From: DAOUTY01 sp964453665
GTDB taxonomy: Bacteria > Chloroflexota > Dehalococcoidia > SZUA-161
NCBI GenBank assembly: GCA_964453665.1
Contig: CAYVQT010000008.1
Span: 1-64,000, forward strand
DNA length: 64,000 nucleotides
Direction: 5' to 3'
The translations under genes and the position numbers were made by a program. The stretch's first letter is position 1. The number at the start of each line of letters is the position of its first letter. The notes below the pieces were generated by a model, which did not search any database, was not told the origin of the DNA, and saw nothing but the letters and a program-made list of their open reading frames with translations. Below, piece after piece: positions 7,827 to 17,200 of this stretch.

Positions 7827-10127
7827 TTAAACCCTCCGTGACCTCTTTATGCCCAGGAGTTCCTTGAGTATCACCACTGCGGCTTTCTTGTCGAGGGGCT
7901 CGTTATTATTGCCGCACTTGGGCGAGTGGATGCAGCCGGGGCATCCTTCCCGGCAGGGGCACTCCGAGATCGCCTTGAGCGTTGCCTCCCACAGCTCTAT
8001 TATAAGCTCGAATCCCTTCTCTGCGATTCCGATTCCCCCGGGATAGGCGTCGTAGATGAATATCTGGGCTTCGCCGGTTTCGGGGTGGAGCGGCGTGGAT
8101 ACGCCGCCTATGTCGTTCCGGTCGCAGAGGGCGTACAGGGGCAGCAGGGCGATGGAGGCATGCTCTGCGGCGTGCAGACCACCGGCGATGTCGAGTCCCT
8201 CTGCCGCCAGTTTCCCCTCAACCTGCGGCGGTATGTCGAACCACAGGGCCACGGACGGGAAGGTCTGGGGCGGCAGGGCGAGGGGCTCTTCGCCGATAAC
8301 CTCCTCGGTGAATATACGCTTCTTCTTGTAGCCGAGAACGGTGGTGGTGACCTCCACCTTCCCTAGGTGCACCATAGTGCCGCGTACGAACTTCTCAAGG
8401 CTCGTGCTGACTATGCTGATATCGGTTATATCCTTGGTCTGCGTATAGAAGGGGGCATCGGTGGGCGCGGCGTAGGCGGTGCGCGCTGTCAGGTTCAGCT
8501 CCGTGACCAGGTAGGACTCGCCCTGGTGAAGGTAGACAGCGCCGGGATGCAGCTGGAAAAAGGCGTTGGCCTCCTCGACCGTCTCCAGAAGCCTGCCGGT
8601 GGTGGCATCGACAAGGGAATAGCTGTGGGACGAGGTGGAGCGGATGTTGATCTCCTGGGCGGGATATATCAATGATGGCGAAGGATACCGGCGGCCGAGG
8701 TGCCTGCGCAGCAGGCCCTCTCCTTCGAGTTCGGCTATAGCCTGTCTGAAGTTGTCTCCGAATAATGCATCCCTGGTGTCGCTCAGGGGCAGCTCCCACG
8801 CGGCGCAGAGGAGATGGGGCTTCAGGATATGCAGGTTATCGGGGTCGGTCAGGGCGTTCTCGTGACTCTTGCCGAAGAAGAAGTCGGGATGGCGCATGAG
8901 ATACTGGTCGAGGGGATTGTCCAGGCCGATGAGGAAGCTCAAGGAACTCTCCCTGCCTCTGCCGCTCCTTCCCGCCTGCTGCCAGGTGCTGGCGATACTA
9001 CCCGGGTAGCCGGTCAGCACGGTGGCGTCCAGATCGCCGATATCCACACCCAGTTCCAGCGCCGTGGTAGCGACTACAGCCAGCAAGTCGCCGTCGAACA
9101 GCTCGCGCTCGATCCGGCGCCGGTCCTCCGCCAGATAACCGGCGCGGTAAGGCTTGACCATCTCCGCTAACCCCGGCTCCCTCTGGTTGAGCTGGTCCTG
9201 CACATACAGGTATATGAGCTCGGTGAGACGGCGGCTGCGGGTAAAGGTGAGGCTGCGAATTCTCTGCTGCACAAGCTCGGTTAATATGAGAGTAGCTTCG
9301 CTGTTTGCGCTGCGGCGTGCGGACTTCGCCTCGTCGATGAGCGGGGGGTTCCAGAAAACGAAGTCCTTGCCCCCGTGAGGAGACCCGTCCCCGGCGACGA
9401 CCTCGAAAGGGAGCCCCGTCAGCCGCTCGACGTGCTCCCCGGGGTTGGCGATGGTGGCGGAGCAGCAGATGAACCGGGGGGTCGAGCCGTAGTGGGCGCA
9501 GAGACGCCTGAGGCGGCGGAGTACGTTGGCCACGTGTGAACCGAAGACGCCGCGGTAGATGTGGGCCTCGTCGATAACGACATACCTCAGCCGGGAGAGC
9601 AGCTCCCTCCACGAGTGGTGGTTGGGCAGGATGCCCAGGTGCACCATATCCGGATTTGAGAGCACGATCTCCGCCGCTCTCTTTATCTCGGCGCGTTCCC
9701 ACTGGGGCGTGTCGCCGTCGAAGGTATCGTAGTTCAGCTTTATCTCCCCGGAGGCGGTCAGCTCTCTCAGGCTTCGCAGCTGGTCCTGGGCCAGGGCCTT
9801 AGTGGGGAAAAGGTAGAGGGCGCGGCTGCCTTTATGGGTTAAGATGGCATCGAGGACGGGTATATTGTAGCAGAGAGTCTTGCCGCTGGCCGTTGGGGTG
9901 ACTACCACAACGTTCTTGTCTGCCCGGACAGCGTTAATGGCCGAGGCCTGGTGGCTGTAAAGCGGGAGCAGGCGGTTTGACTCCAGGGAAGCATGAAGCG
10001 TGGGGTGCAGAGGCTCGTCAAGCTCGCCGTAACTTGCCTCTCTCGATGGAATGTGCTCGGTGTGAACGATCTGGTCCCTGTAGGCGGGGACGCTCCTGAG
10101 GTGGGGGAGAAAGGCAGAGGTGTTCAT
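7827..10127 (-). CDS. MrfA/YprA-like DEAD/DEAH helicase with DUF1998 domain
   Basis: 766 residues. The helicase core has Walker A (TPTASGKT, 77-84), a DEAH box in VVIDEAHIY near 188 and a second RecA domain ending in the QQAGRSGRGRESS motif VI. The C-terminal DUF1998 part holds the four-Cys cluster CPCREGCPGCIHSPKCG (723-739) followed by NNNEPLDK. This architecture matches Bacillus MrfA, a 3'-5' helicase needed to repair mitomycin-type damage. DNA repair is therefore the expected role. The DUF503 gene lies 15 bp upstream, so the two are likely cotranscribed. Confidence 0.9.
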   Translation of the reverse strand: MNTSAFLPHLRSVPAYRDQIVHTEHIPSREASYGELDEPLHPTLHASLESNRLLPLYSHQASAINAVRADKNVVVVTPTASGKTLCYNIPVLDAILTHKGSRALYLFPTKALAQDQLRSLRELTASGEIKLNYDTFDGDTPQWERAEIKRAAEIVLSNPDMVHLGILPNHHSWRELLSRLRYVVIDEAHIYRGVFGSHVANVLRRLRRLCAHYGSTPRFICCSATIANPGEHVERLTGLPFEVVAGDGSPHGGKDFVFWNPPLIDEAKSARRSANSEATLILTELVQQRIRSLTFTRSRRLTELIYLYVQDQLNQREPGLAEMVKPYRAGYLAEDRRRIERELFDGDLLAVVATTALELGVDIGDLDATVLTGYPGSIASTWQQAGRSGRGRESSLSFLIGLDNPLDQYLMRHPDFFFGKSHENALTDPDNLHILKPHLLCAAWELPLSDTRDALFGDNFRQAIAELEGEGLLRRHLGRRYPSPSLIYPAQEINIRSTSSHSYSLVDATTGRLLETVEEANAFFQLHPGAVYLHQGESYLVTELNLTARTAYAAPTDAPFYTQTKDITDISIVSTSLEKFVRGTMVHLGKVEVTTTVLGYKKKRIFTEEVIGEEPLALPPQTFPSVALWFDIPPQVEGKLAAEGLDIAGGLHAAEHASIALLPLYALCDRNDIGGVSTPLHPETGEAQIFIYDAYPGGIGIAEKGFELIIELWEATLKAISECPCREGCPGCIHSPKCGNNNEPLDKKAAVVILKELLGIKRSRRV

Positions 10128-10142
10128 CGCTTTCCCGGCTTT

Positions 10143-10436
10143 TTACAGGGCATGTATAATCTCGATTTCATAATCCAGAACCTCGGCGTCGCCCCTGTTT
10201 GCTTCGATGAAGTCCATCACGTGTGAAAGGATCTCGTTTGCGTGACGGCCGTCGTTGCTGACGCAGCTTACACCCAGTGTAGCTAACTGCCACAGGTCGT
10301 GGTCGTCGACCTCAGCGATGGAGACGTTGAATTTATTACTGACCAGTGAGGTAATAGATTTCACCACTTTTCTCTTGCCCTTGAGGGAACGGTTTTCGGG
10401 GATGCGGAGCCTCACTATCATAGCGCCGATGTTCAT
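10143..10436 (-). CDS. DUF503 (YlxP-like) protein
   Basis: 97 residues beginning MNIGAMIVRLRIPENRSLKGKRKVVKS, the DUF503 signature, with a ferredoxin-like alpha/beta fold expected over the full length. In other bacteria the gene sits near rbfA and infB and has been linked to ribosome assembly, but the function is not settled. Here it lies instead directly upstream of the MrfA-like helicase. The ATG at 10436 has an AGGTCTTAAG leader. Confidence 0.85.
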   Translation of the reverse strand: MNIGAMIVRLRIPENRSLKGKRKVVKSITSLVSNKFNVSIAEVDDHDLWQLATLGVSCVSNDGRHANEILSHVMDFIEANRGDAEVLDYEIEIIHAL

Positions 10437-10647
10437 CTTAAGACCTCGGTCTTGATTTGAAACCAGGTTTATTCCGTTCGCCCTGAGCCTGACCTTCCAA
10501 AGAAGGGCCTGTCGAAGGGCACGCCACTTTTTATCGTGCGTTGGCAGGTACTTGCCCAGGAGCGCCTGGTTTCAGTTAATCATACAGGGGGGCGTATGTC
10601 AAACGGATTGTTGAGACCATTATAAGGCGGTGATTTGGAATAAAAGT

Positions 10648-10682
10648 GACCCGCCCTGCCCCAATCTGGGGCAGGGCGGGTC
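10648..10682. terminator. 16-bp perfect hairpin, bidirectional terminator
   Basis: A perfect inverted repeat with arms GACCCGCCCTGCCCCA and a three-base loop. T-rich sequence follows on the plus strand and an A/T-rich flank on the other side. It lies just past the stop of the zinc-ribbon gene, so it most likely ends that minus-strand transcript. Confidence 0.75.
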
Positions 10683-10707
10683 AGGTTTTCGTTATTGGTT
10701 TGACCTT

Positions 10708-11007
10708 TTACTGCTGGCGCTGGCCTCGCATCTTGGCGAAGCACTCATCGCAATAAACGGGGCGTCCGCTCCGCGGCTGAAAAGGCACGGTAGCCTCGGC
10801 GCCGCAGGCATCGCAGATTATGGTTGTCCTCTCCCTCGGCCCTCTGGAATGGCCGTAGCGGTCTTGCCGACGGGCTGCCCGGCAATCTGGACAGCGGCTG
10901 GGCTCGTTCTCCAGTCCTCGCGACTGGTAGAACTCCTGCTACCCGGCACTGAACACGAACTCCGCTCCGCAGTCCCGGCATACCAGGGTCTTGTCCTCAA
11001 ACGCCAT
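10708..11007 (-). pseudogene. zinc-ribbon protein gene interrupted by an in-frame amber codon
   Basis: Read from the ATG at 11007, the frame gives the familiar small protein with two CxxC zinc ribbons: MAFEDKTLVCRDCG at the start, CPDC in the middle, then CDACG and CDECF near the end, 99 codons to the TAA at 10708. Codon 23 (10939-10941) is TAG. Relatives read SAGEQEFY here, so a single G-to-T change of GAG would explain it. No frame shift is needed and the rest of the frame is intact. TAG ends other genes in this window, such as thyA, so recoding is unlikely. A recent nonsense mutation or a sequencing error fits best. Both orientations of the CxxC pairs suggest a zinc-stabilised, possibly nucleic-acid-binding protein. 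Confidence 0.75.
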
Positions 11008-11236
11008 CGCTAAGTCCCCTTTCCAATTAACTAGCCAGTCCCCGTCCCTGATGCAGTTCGCGGCCCAAGACCTTTCCTTTGACTCCGGTGTTCCAGGGGA
11101 GAAGCTGCTGTAGAGCCGTCCCTGCTGTGACTACGGCGTCGGATTCTCTGGGTCACCACTGGGAAACACCATGTAACGAGGTCCATGCTTTCCATTAAAG
11201 GTATACTATCAATACCGGAAATGCAAGCGGATTACT

Positions 11237-14053
11237 CTATCCCAGACGGGCAAGCCGCTCGTTCAGTTTGCCCAGTTTACCTCTGCGGTCGGTAAGCTTC
11301 TGGCGTTCCTTTTCTATGATCTGGGCCGGCGCCTTGTTGAGAAAGGAGTCATCCGCCAGCAGTCGTTCTATGCGCCCTATCTCCGCCCGGTTTGCCTCAA
11401 TTTCCTTTAATACGCGGCTCTTCTCGGCATCGAAGTCCATCATGCCCTCGAGAGGTAAAATCACCTCAACGCCCTTCAGCACCAGTGTTCTGGCCTGATG
11501 CCGCTTATCCCCTTTCACCTCTTTACTATCGAGGATGGTCAAAGGACGCGCCCTCGCCAGGACAGTGATGGCGGGAGCAAGGGCTTCGATAGTGTGCCTG
11601 GTTTCACTGGCGGCGATGATAGCCTCGACATACTTAGCGGGCGCAACCCTGCTCTCCACGCGGGCGTTGCGTATGGAACGCACGATTTCGATGACCAGCT
11701 CCATCTCCTGCTCAATATCGGCATCACAGGCGCCGGTGTCGGCAGCAGGGTAAGGGGCTATCATGATCGAGTCTGGCTTTCCCTCCGGCCGGCGCTCTTT
11801 TATTCTCTGCCATATCTCCTCTGTGATGAAGGGCATGAACGGATGAAGCAGGCGCAGCGACGTCTCCAGTACCTCTACCAGGACCGGCAGGGGGGAGATA
11901 GCTCTCTCTTCACTTCGAAGCCTTATCTTCGCGATCTCGATGTACCAGTCGCAGTACTCTGTCCACAGGAATTCGTAGATGCGGCGGAGAGCCTCGCCGA
12001 ACTGAAATTCTTCGAGGAGCCCGGTCACGTCGGCTATGAGGCGGTTCAACCGGCTCAGAATCCACCGGTCCTCTATGGGCAGGCTGTCAGGAGGTGTTTC
12101 CATCTCTACGCTGTCCAGGTTGCTTAAGACGAATCTGGCAGCGTTCCAGAGCTTATTGGTGAAGTTACGGCTGCCCTCAAGCTTGCTTGAGCCCAGCAGC
12201 ATATCATTGCCCGGTGTGGTTCCTGTAGATAATGCGAAACGCAGTGCGTCAGTGCCGTACCGTTCTATGGATTGCACGGGATCGATCACATTGCCCCGGG
12301 ACTTACTCATCTTCGCGCGCGTTTCATCCCTTATCAGCCCGTGGAGGTAGACGCTGCGGAAAGGCACATCGCCGGTGTTCTCCAATCCCATCATGATCAT
12401 CCTTGCTACCCAGAAGAAAAGTATGTCGTATCCGGTTTCCATTACCGCGGTCGGATAGAAGTATTTAAGGTCCTCGGTCTCTTCGGGCCAACCCAGGGTG
12501 GAGTGGGTCCAGAGCGCGGAGCTGAACCATGTGTCGAGAACGTCGGGGTCTTGAAGCAAATCGCTTCCGCCACACTTCGGGCATTGTTCGGGAGTGCCTA
12601 CGGAGACTATGGGGTTTGCCGAAAGGTCTATTACGATCCAGTCTATATTATCCGCGATTTCCTCGTGGGATAACTCCAGTTGTCTGAGCGCCGTGTATTG
12701 ATAAGTGGCCTGTTCCAGTCCTTTTTCTCTCGCGAATTTCTCTCTGAGGATTATATGAATGTTGCCGCCGTCGCATTCGCCGCAGTACCAGGTAGGTATC
12801 CGGTGCCCCCACCAGAGCTGGCGGCTGATGCACCAGTCACGTATATTCTCCATCCAGTTGAGGTATACCTTGACGAATCGTTCGGGGATGATCTCGATAC
12901 GGCGCTCGATGACGGCGTCGATGGCCGGCCCGGCCAGTGGCGCTGTCTTGACAAACCACTGCTTCGAGAGCAGGGGTTCGACCATCGTCTGGCAGCGCTG
13001 GCAGTGTCCCACGGAGTGCTCGTATGGTTCGACTTTAACGAGTAATTTTTCCCTTTCCAGGTCAGCAAGCAATTGTCGGCGGCACTCGAAACGGTCGAGA
13101 CCGGCGTAGGGGCCTGCGTTTTCGTTCATTCTGGCGTCCAGGTTCAGAATACTAATCGAGGGCAGACCCTGCCTTTGGGCGATATCGAAGTCTGTGGGGT
13201 CGTGGGCGGGTGTGACCTTCACAGCGCCGGTCCCAAAGGAGGGATCGACGGCGTCATCGGTGATTATCGGGACTGCCCTTCCCACGGCGGGCAGGATTGC
13301 TTTCTTGCCTAAAAGGCTCTTGTGACGTTTATCTCTGGGGTTGACGGCGACCGCGGTATCACCGAGTATAGTCTCGGGCCGGGTAGTAGCTACAGTGATG
13401 AAGCCATCTCCTCCATCCTCCAACCGATACCGCACGTAGTAGAGATGGCTCGACAGCTCCTTATGCTCTACCTCCAGATCGGATAGCGCGGTGGCGCAGC
13501 GGGGGCACCAGTTGATGATGCGTTCCCCGCGATATATCAGGCCTTTATTGTAGAGGTTGAAGAAAGTGGTCCATACTGCCCGGCTTGGCCCCGGGTCCAT
13601 GGTGAAGCGTTCGCGGGTAAAATCACAGGAGGCGCCCAGTCTCCTGTGTTGTTCAACTATGATTCCTCTGTATTTATTCATCCACTCCCACATCCGCTCC
13701 AGGAACTTTTCACGGCCGAGGTCGTGGCGTGACAGACCCTCCGTAGCAAGTAGCTGCTCAACAACGTTTTGCCCGGCTATTCCAGCGTGGTCACTGCCCG
13801 GGAGCCATAATGTAGGCTCGCCCTTCATGCGGTGCCAGCGTACCATTGTGTCCTCGATGACTGCGGTGAACGCTGTGCCCAGGTGAAGCTCTCCGGTGAC
13901 GTTGGGTGGAGGCATGATGATGGCAAACGGCTTGAGTTTGCGATCGATCTCAGGAGTGAAGTAGCCTTTCTCCAACCAAAACCGGTACCATTTTGCCTCA
14001 ACCTGCCTGGGATCGTAGCTGCTGGGGATGTCGGTTCGTGCTTGCGCTGTCAT
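11237..14053 (-). CDS. valS: valine--tRNA ligase
   Basis: 938 residues from the ATG at 14053, which has a GAGGT ribosome site nine bases upstream. A TTG eight codons earlier lacks one. Class I synthetase signatures are visible: HLGT (57-60) for HIGH, and KMSKS (581-585). The editing domain (CP1) lies between them and the C-terminal coiled coil starts near residue 870 (ALVLKG to LNERLARLG). It charges tRNA-Val and edits mischarged threonine. Full length. It stands as a single gene with a 180-bp gap to rpoC upstream. No T-box leader was seen. Confidence 0.95.
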   Translation of the reverse strand: MTAQARTDIPSSYDPRQVEAKWYRFWLEKGYFTPEIDRKLKPFAIIMPPPNVTGELHLGTAFTAVIEDTMVRWHRMKGEPTLWLPGSDHAGIAGQNVVEQLLATEGLSRHDLGREKFLERMWEWMNKYRGIIVEQHRRLGASCDFTRERFTMDPGPSRAVWTTFFNLYNKGLIYRGERIINWCPRCATALSDLEVEHKELSSHLYYVRYRLEDGGDGFITVATTRPETILGDTAVAVNPRDKRHKSLLGKKAILPAVGRAVPIITDDAVDPSFGTGAVKVTPAHDPTDFDIAQRQGLPSISILNLDARMNENAGPYAGLDRFECRRQLLADLEREKLLVKVEPYEHSVGHCQRCQTMVEPLLSKQWFVKTAPLAGPAIDAVIERRIEIIPERFVKVYLNWMENIRDWCISRQLWWGHRIPTWYCGECDGGNIHIILREKFAREKGLEQATYQYTALRQLELSHEEIADNIDWIVIDLSANPIVSVGTPEQCPKCGGSDLLQDPDVLDTWFSSALWTHSTLGWPEETEDLKYFYPTAVMETGYDILFFWVARMIMMGLENTGDVPFRSVYLHGLIRDETRAKMSKSRGNVIDPVQSIERYGTDALRFALSTGTTPGNDMLLGSSKLEGSRNFTNKLWNAARFVLSNLDSVEMETPPDSLPIEDRWILSRLNRLIADVTGLLEEFQFGEALRRIYEFLWTEYCDWYIEIAKIRLRSEERAISPLPVLVEVLETSLRLLHPFMPFITEEIWQRIKERRPEGKPDSIMIAPYPAADTGACDADIEQEMELVIEIVRSIRNARVESRVAPAKYVEAIIAASETRHTIEALAPAITVLARARPLTILDSKEVKGDKRHQARTLVLKGVEVILPLEGMMDFDAEKSRVLKEIEANRAEIGRIERLLADDSFLNKAPAQIIEKERQKLTDRRGKLGKLNERLARLG

Positions 14054-14164
14054 AAGTGGGGTTACCTCGAATTCCAAATATCGTCCTACATTTTACAGTG
14101 CCCGGGCTACTGCGTCAAAGGTACGATTCTGTTCGGAGGAATCATGTGTGCCGCTGCATGATAG

Positions 14165-14191
14165 AGGGCCACGAACACTGTTCGTGGCCCT
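14165..14191. terminator. 12-bp perfect hairpin after rpoC
   Basis: Arms AGGGCCACGAAC pair perfectly around a three-base loop. It lies 66 bp beyond the rpoC stop on the minus strand and upstream of valS. The T-run on the minus strand is poor, so it may act as a processing or 3'-end stabilising hairpin rather than a strong intrinsic terminator. Confidence 0.55.
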
Positions 14192-14256
14192 TGAGTTCTC
14201 CTAGTTACTTCCCGGATGGATCTTTAATGGTTTGATCGAACTAAGCTCTAAGCTGA

Positions 14257-17200
14257 TTAGATCGGGCTTTCCGATTTTGAGTCGGTAGCCGGGTCGTCCT
14301 TATCTACAACTTCTTCTGCCTCGGTTTCTTCTGAATTGGCTTCCGGCTCGTCCACCGAGGCTGTTTCCTGCTCGTCAGGCGCTATCTCCTCCAGCTTATC
14401 CTCCGGGGCTGTTTCCTGCTCGTCTGGAGCTGCATCCTCCGACTCGTCCTGTATGGCTGTTTCCTGTTCGTCCAGCGCTGTCTCCTCCAGTTTATCCTCC
14501 GGGGCTGGTTCCTGCTCGTCAGGCGCTATCTCCTCCAGCTTATCCTCCAGGGCTGTTTCCTGCTCGTCTGGAGCTGTCTCTTCCGACTCATCCTCCGGGG
14601 CTGGTTCCTGCTCGTCAAGCGCTGTCTCTTCCAATTCACCTTCCAGCAGAGGCACTGCCATGCTTCTTTCGGCAGCCTTTGATATCTCACTCCGGGCTGG
14701 TATGAGCTTGCCGATGATGACGTTTTCTTTAAGCCCCGTTAGCCTGTCGATGCTTCCCATGACCGCAGCCTCGGTTAGCACTCTGGTTGTCTCCTGGAAT
14801 GATGCCTTTGCCAAGAAGCTGTCAGTGTTCAACGATGCCCTGGTGATTCCCAGTAGCACTGGTTGTGCCGTAGCAGGCTCCCCGCCTTCAGCGAGTACCT
14901 TGGCATTGATATCCTCGTACGCCAGGCTGTCTACCAGCTCTCCCGGCAAGAGGCCGCTATCTCCGGGGGAATCGACCTTAACCTTGCGCAGCATCTGGCG
15001 AACTATGATCTCGATGTGCTTGTCGTTAATATTCACTCCTTGGGAACGGTAGACCTTCTGCACTTCATCCACCAGGTATCTCTGCACCGCTTCACGGCCC
15101 ATTATACGGAGGGTATCCTGGGGATGAACCAAGCCTTCTGTAAGCTGCTGTCCTGCCTCAACCCTGGCGCCGTTCTCCGCAAGAATTGGAGTCATTGGGG
15201 ATAACACGTATTCACGTTCCTCCCGTTCCTCATACAGTATTGATAATTTCTTGCCGCGAATTTCCACCTTGCCTCCTACAGGGGCAATGAGTGGAGGCGC
15301 CACTTCAGTCGCCGTTTCGTCCTCGGAAGCAATTGGCCGTGCCAGAACAGTTGCAGCTTCAACCTGCTGATTCTTTTCCACCAGCACCTCGTAGCCCTTG
15401 GGAATGGAGTACTCGTCCCGGTAGATCTCGGAACTGATGACCTTGATTTTTCGTCCTTCTTCGGTACGGCTGATCTCGACTACGCCCTCGATCTCCGAAA
15501 TAACGGCCTGGCCTTTGGGGGCTCTCGCTTCGAAGAGTTCCTCTACGCGGGGCAGGCCGCTGGTGATGTCCAGCCCGGCAACGCCGCCGGTGTGGAAGGT
15601 ACGCATGGTAAGCTGGGTCCCCGGCTCGCCTATACTCTGGGCAGCGATAATCCCCACAGCTTCCCCTGTAGGCACTAACTGACCCCTTGCGAGGCTTCTT
15701 CCATAGCAGAACTGGCAAATGCCACGACGCGACTGGCAGGTGAGCGGAGATCTTACTTGAACTCTGGTGATACCAGCCCGTGCGATCTCATCCGCGCCTG
15801 CCTCGTCAATCATTTCATTTCGGTCTACGATGATCTCGCCACTTTCAGGATGGGCAACCGGACTGGAAGCGATCCGGCCTAAGATGCGCTCGGAAAGGGA
15901 CGCCAACATGCTCTTCTCCGGTGACTCGGAAAGCCAGATGCCTGATAGAGTCCCGCAGTCCTCTTCATTGACAATCACCTCCTGGGACACATCAATGAGC
16001 CTTCTGGTGAGATAGCCGCTGTCAGACGTCCTCAGCGCTGTGTCAGCCAGACCTTTGCGAGCGCCATGGGTGGAGATGAAGTACTCCAATACCGCTAGCC
16101 CCTCTCTGAAACTGGCTTTGATGGGCAGGTCGATAATTCTGCCCGATGGGTCGGTCATCAAACCTCTCATCCCGGCCATTTGCCTGATCTGGGAGATGTT
16201 TCCCTTGGCTCCGGAAGATGCCATCAGATATATTGGACTGTACTTGTCCATAGACTGTTCCAGCGCAACCTGAAGATCATCAGTTGCCTGGGTCCAGACC
16301 GTCACTGCGCTATTGTATCGCTCATCTTCAGTGATCAACCCGCGCTGGAACTGCTTCTCAGTATCAGCGATCTTTCCTTCCGCTTCCTCTAAAATATTCT
16401 TCTTTTCCTTGGGCACCTCGATGTCATGGACAGCAATGGTGATACCTGACTTGGTGACGTACCGAAAACCGAGCCGCTTGATATTGTCCACCATAGTAGC
16501 TGTATCCTCGTTACCAAGGAGCCTGTAGCATTCAGCGACAATATCCTTCAACGCCTTCTTACCCATAATCTGGTTGCGAAAGCCGAGTTCCTTAGGCAGA
16601 ATTTCGTTGAAAATGATGCGGCCAACGCTGGTCTTCAGTCGCTTTGCACCGTTAATTTGCTCCCTGACCTCGATTTCGGCTCTGAGGTCAACGATGTCCA
16701 GCTGATGGGCGAGCTTGGCTTCGTCTGGGTTGCTGAAGATCATACCCTCGCCCTTCATCCCGGGCTTTATCATGGTCAGGTAGTAGCAGCCCAGTACAAT
16801 GTCTAAGGTTGGTGCCACCACAGGCTCCCCGGAACTGGGCAGCATCATGTTATAGATGCTGAGCATTACTTTGTTCGCCTCTTCCATTGCGGCCTTCGAT
16901 AGTGGCACGTGAACCGCCATCTGGTCGCCGTCGAAGTCAGCGTTAAAAGCTACGCAGACCAGTGGATGTATCTGGATAGCGCTGCCGTCGATGAGCACTG
17001 GCTGGAATGCCTGAATACCCAATCTGTGCAGCGTAGGCGCGCGGTTGAGGAAAACAGGGCGCTCCTTGACTACATCCTCCAGTATGTCCCAAACCTCCGG
17101 TTTGGCCCGCTCCACGATTCGCTTGGCGCTTCTGATATTGAGGGCCAGCCCCCGGCCGACCAGCCTCCGCATAATGAAGGGCTTGAACAACTCCAGGGCC

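Noticed and set aside
10708..11007. Pyrrolysine or reassigned TAG in the zinc-ribbon gene
   Set aside because: TAG ends other genes here and relatives have Glu at this place; a plain nonsense change is simpler.
14336..15052. Ser/Ala-rich plus-strand open frame of 238 codons
   Set aside because: It is the antisense shadow of the acidic rpoC repeat; no ribosome site or family features.
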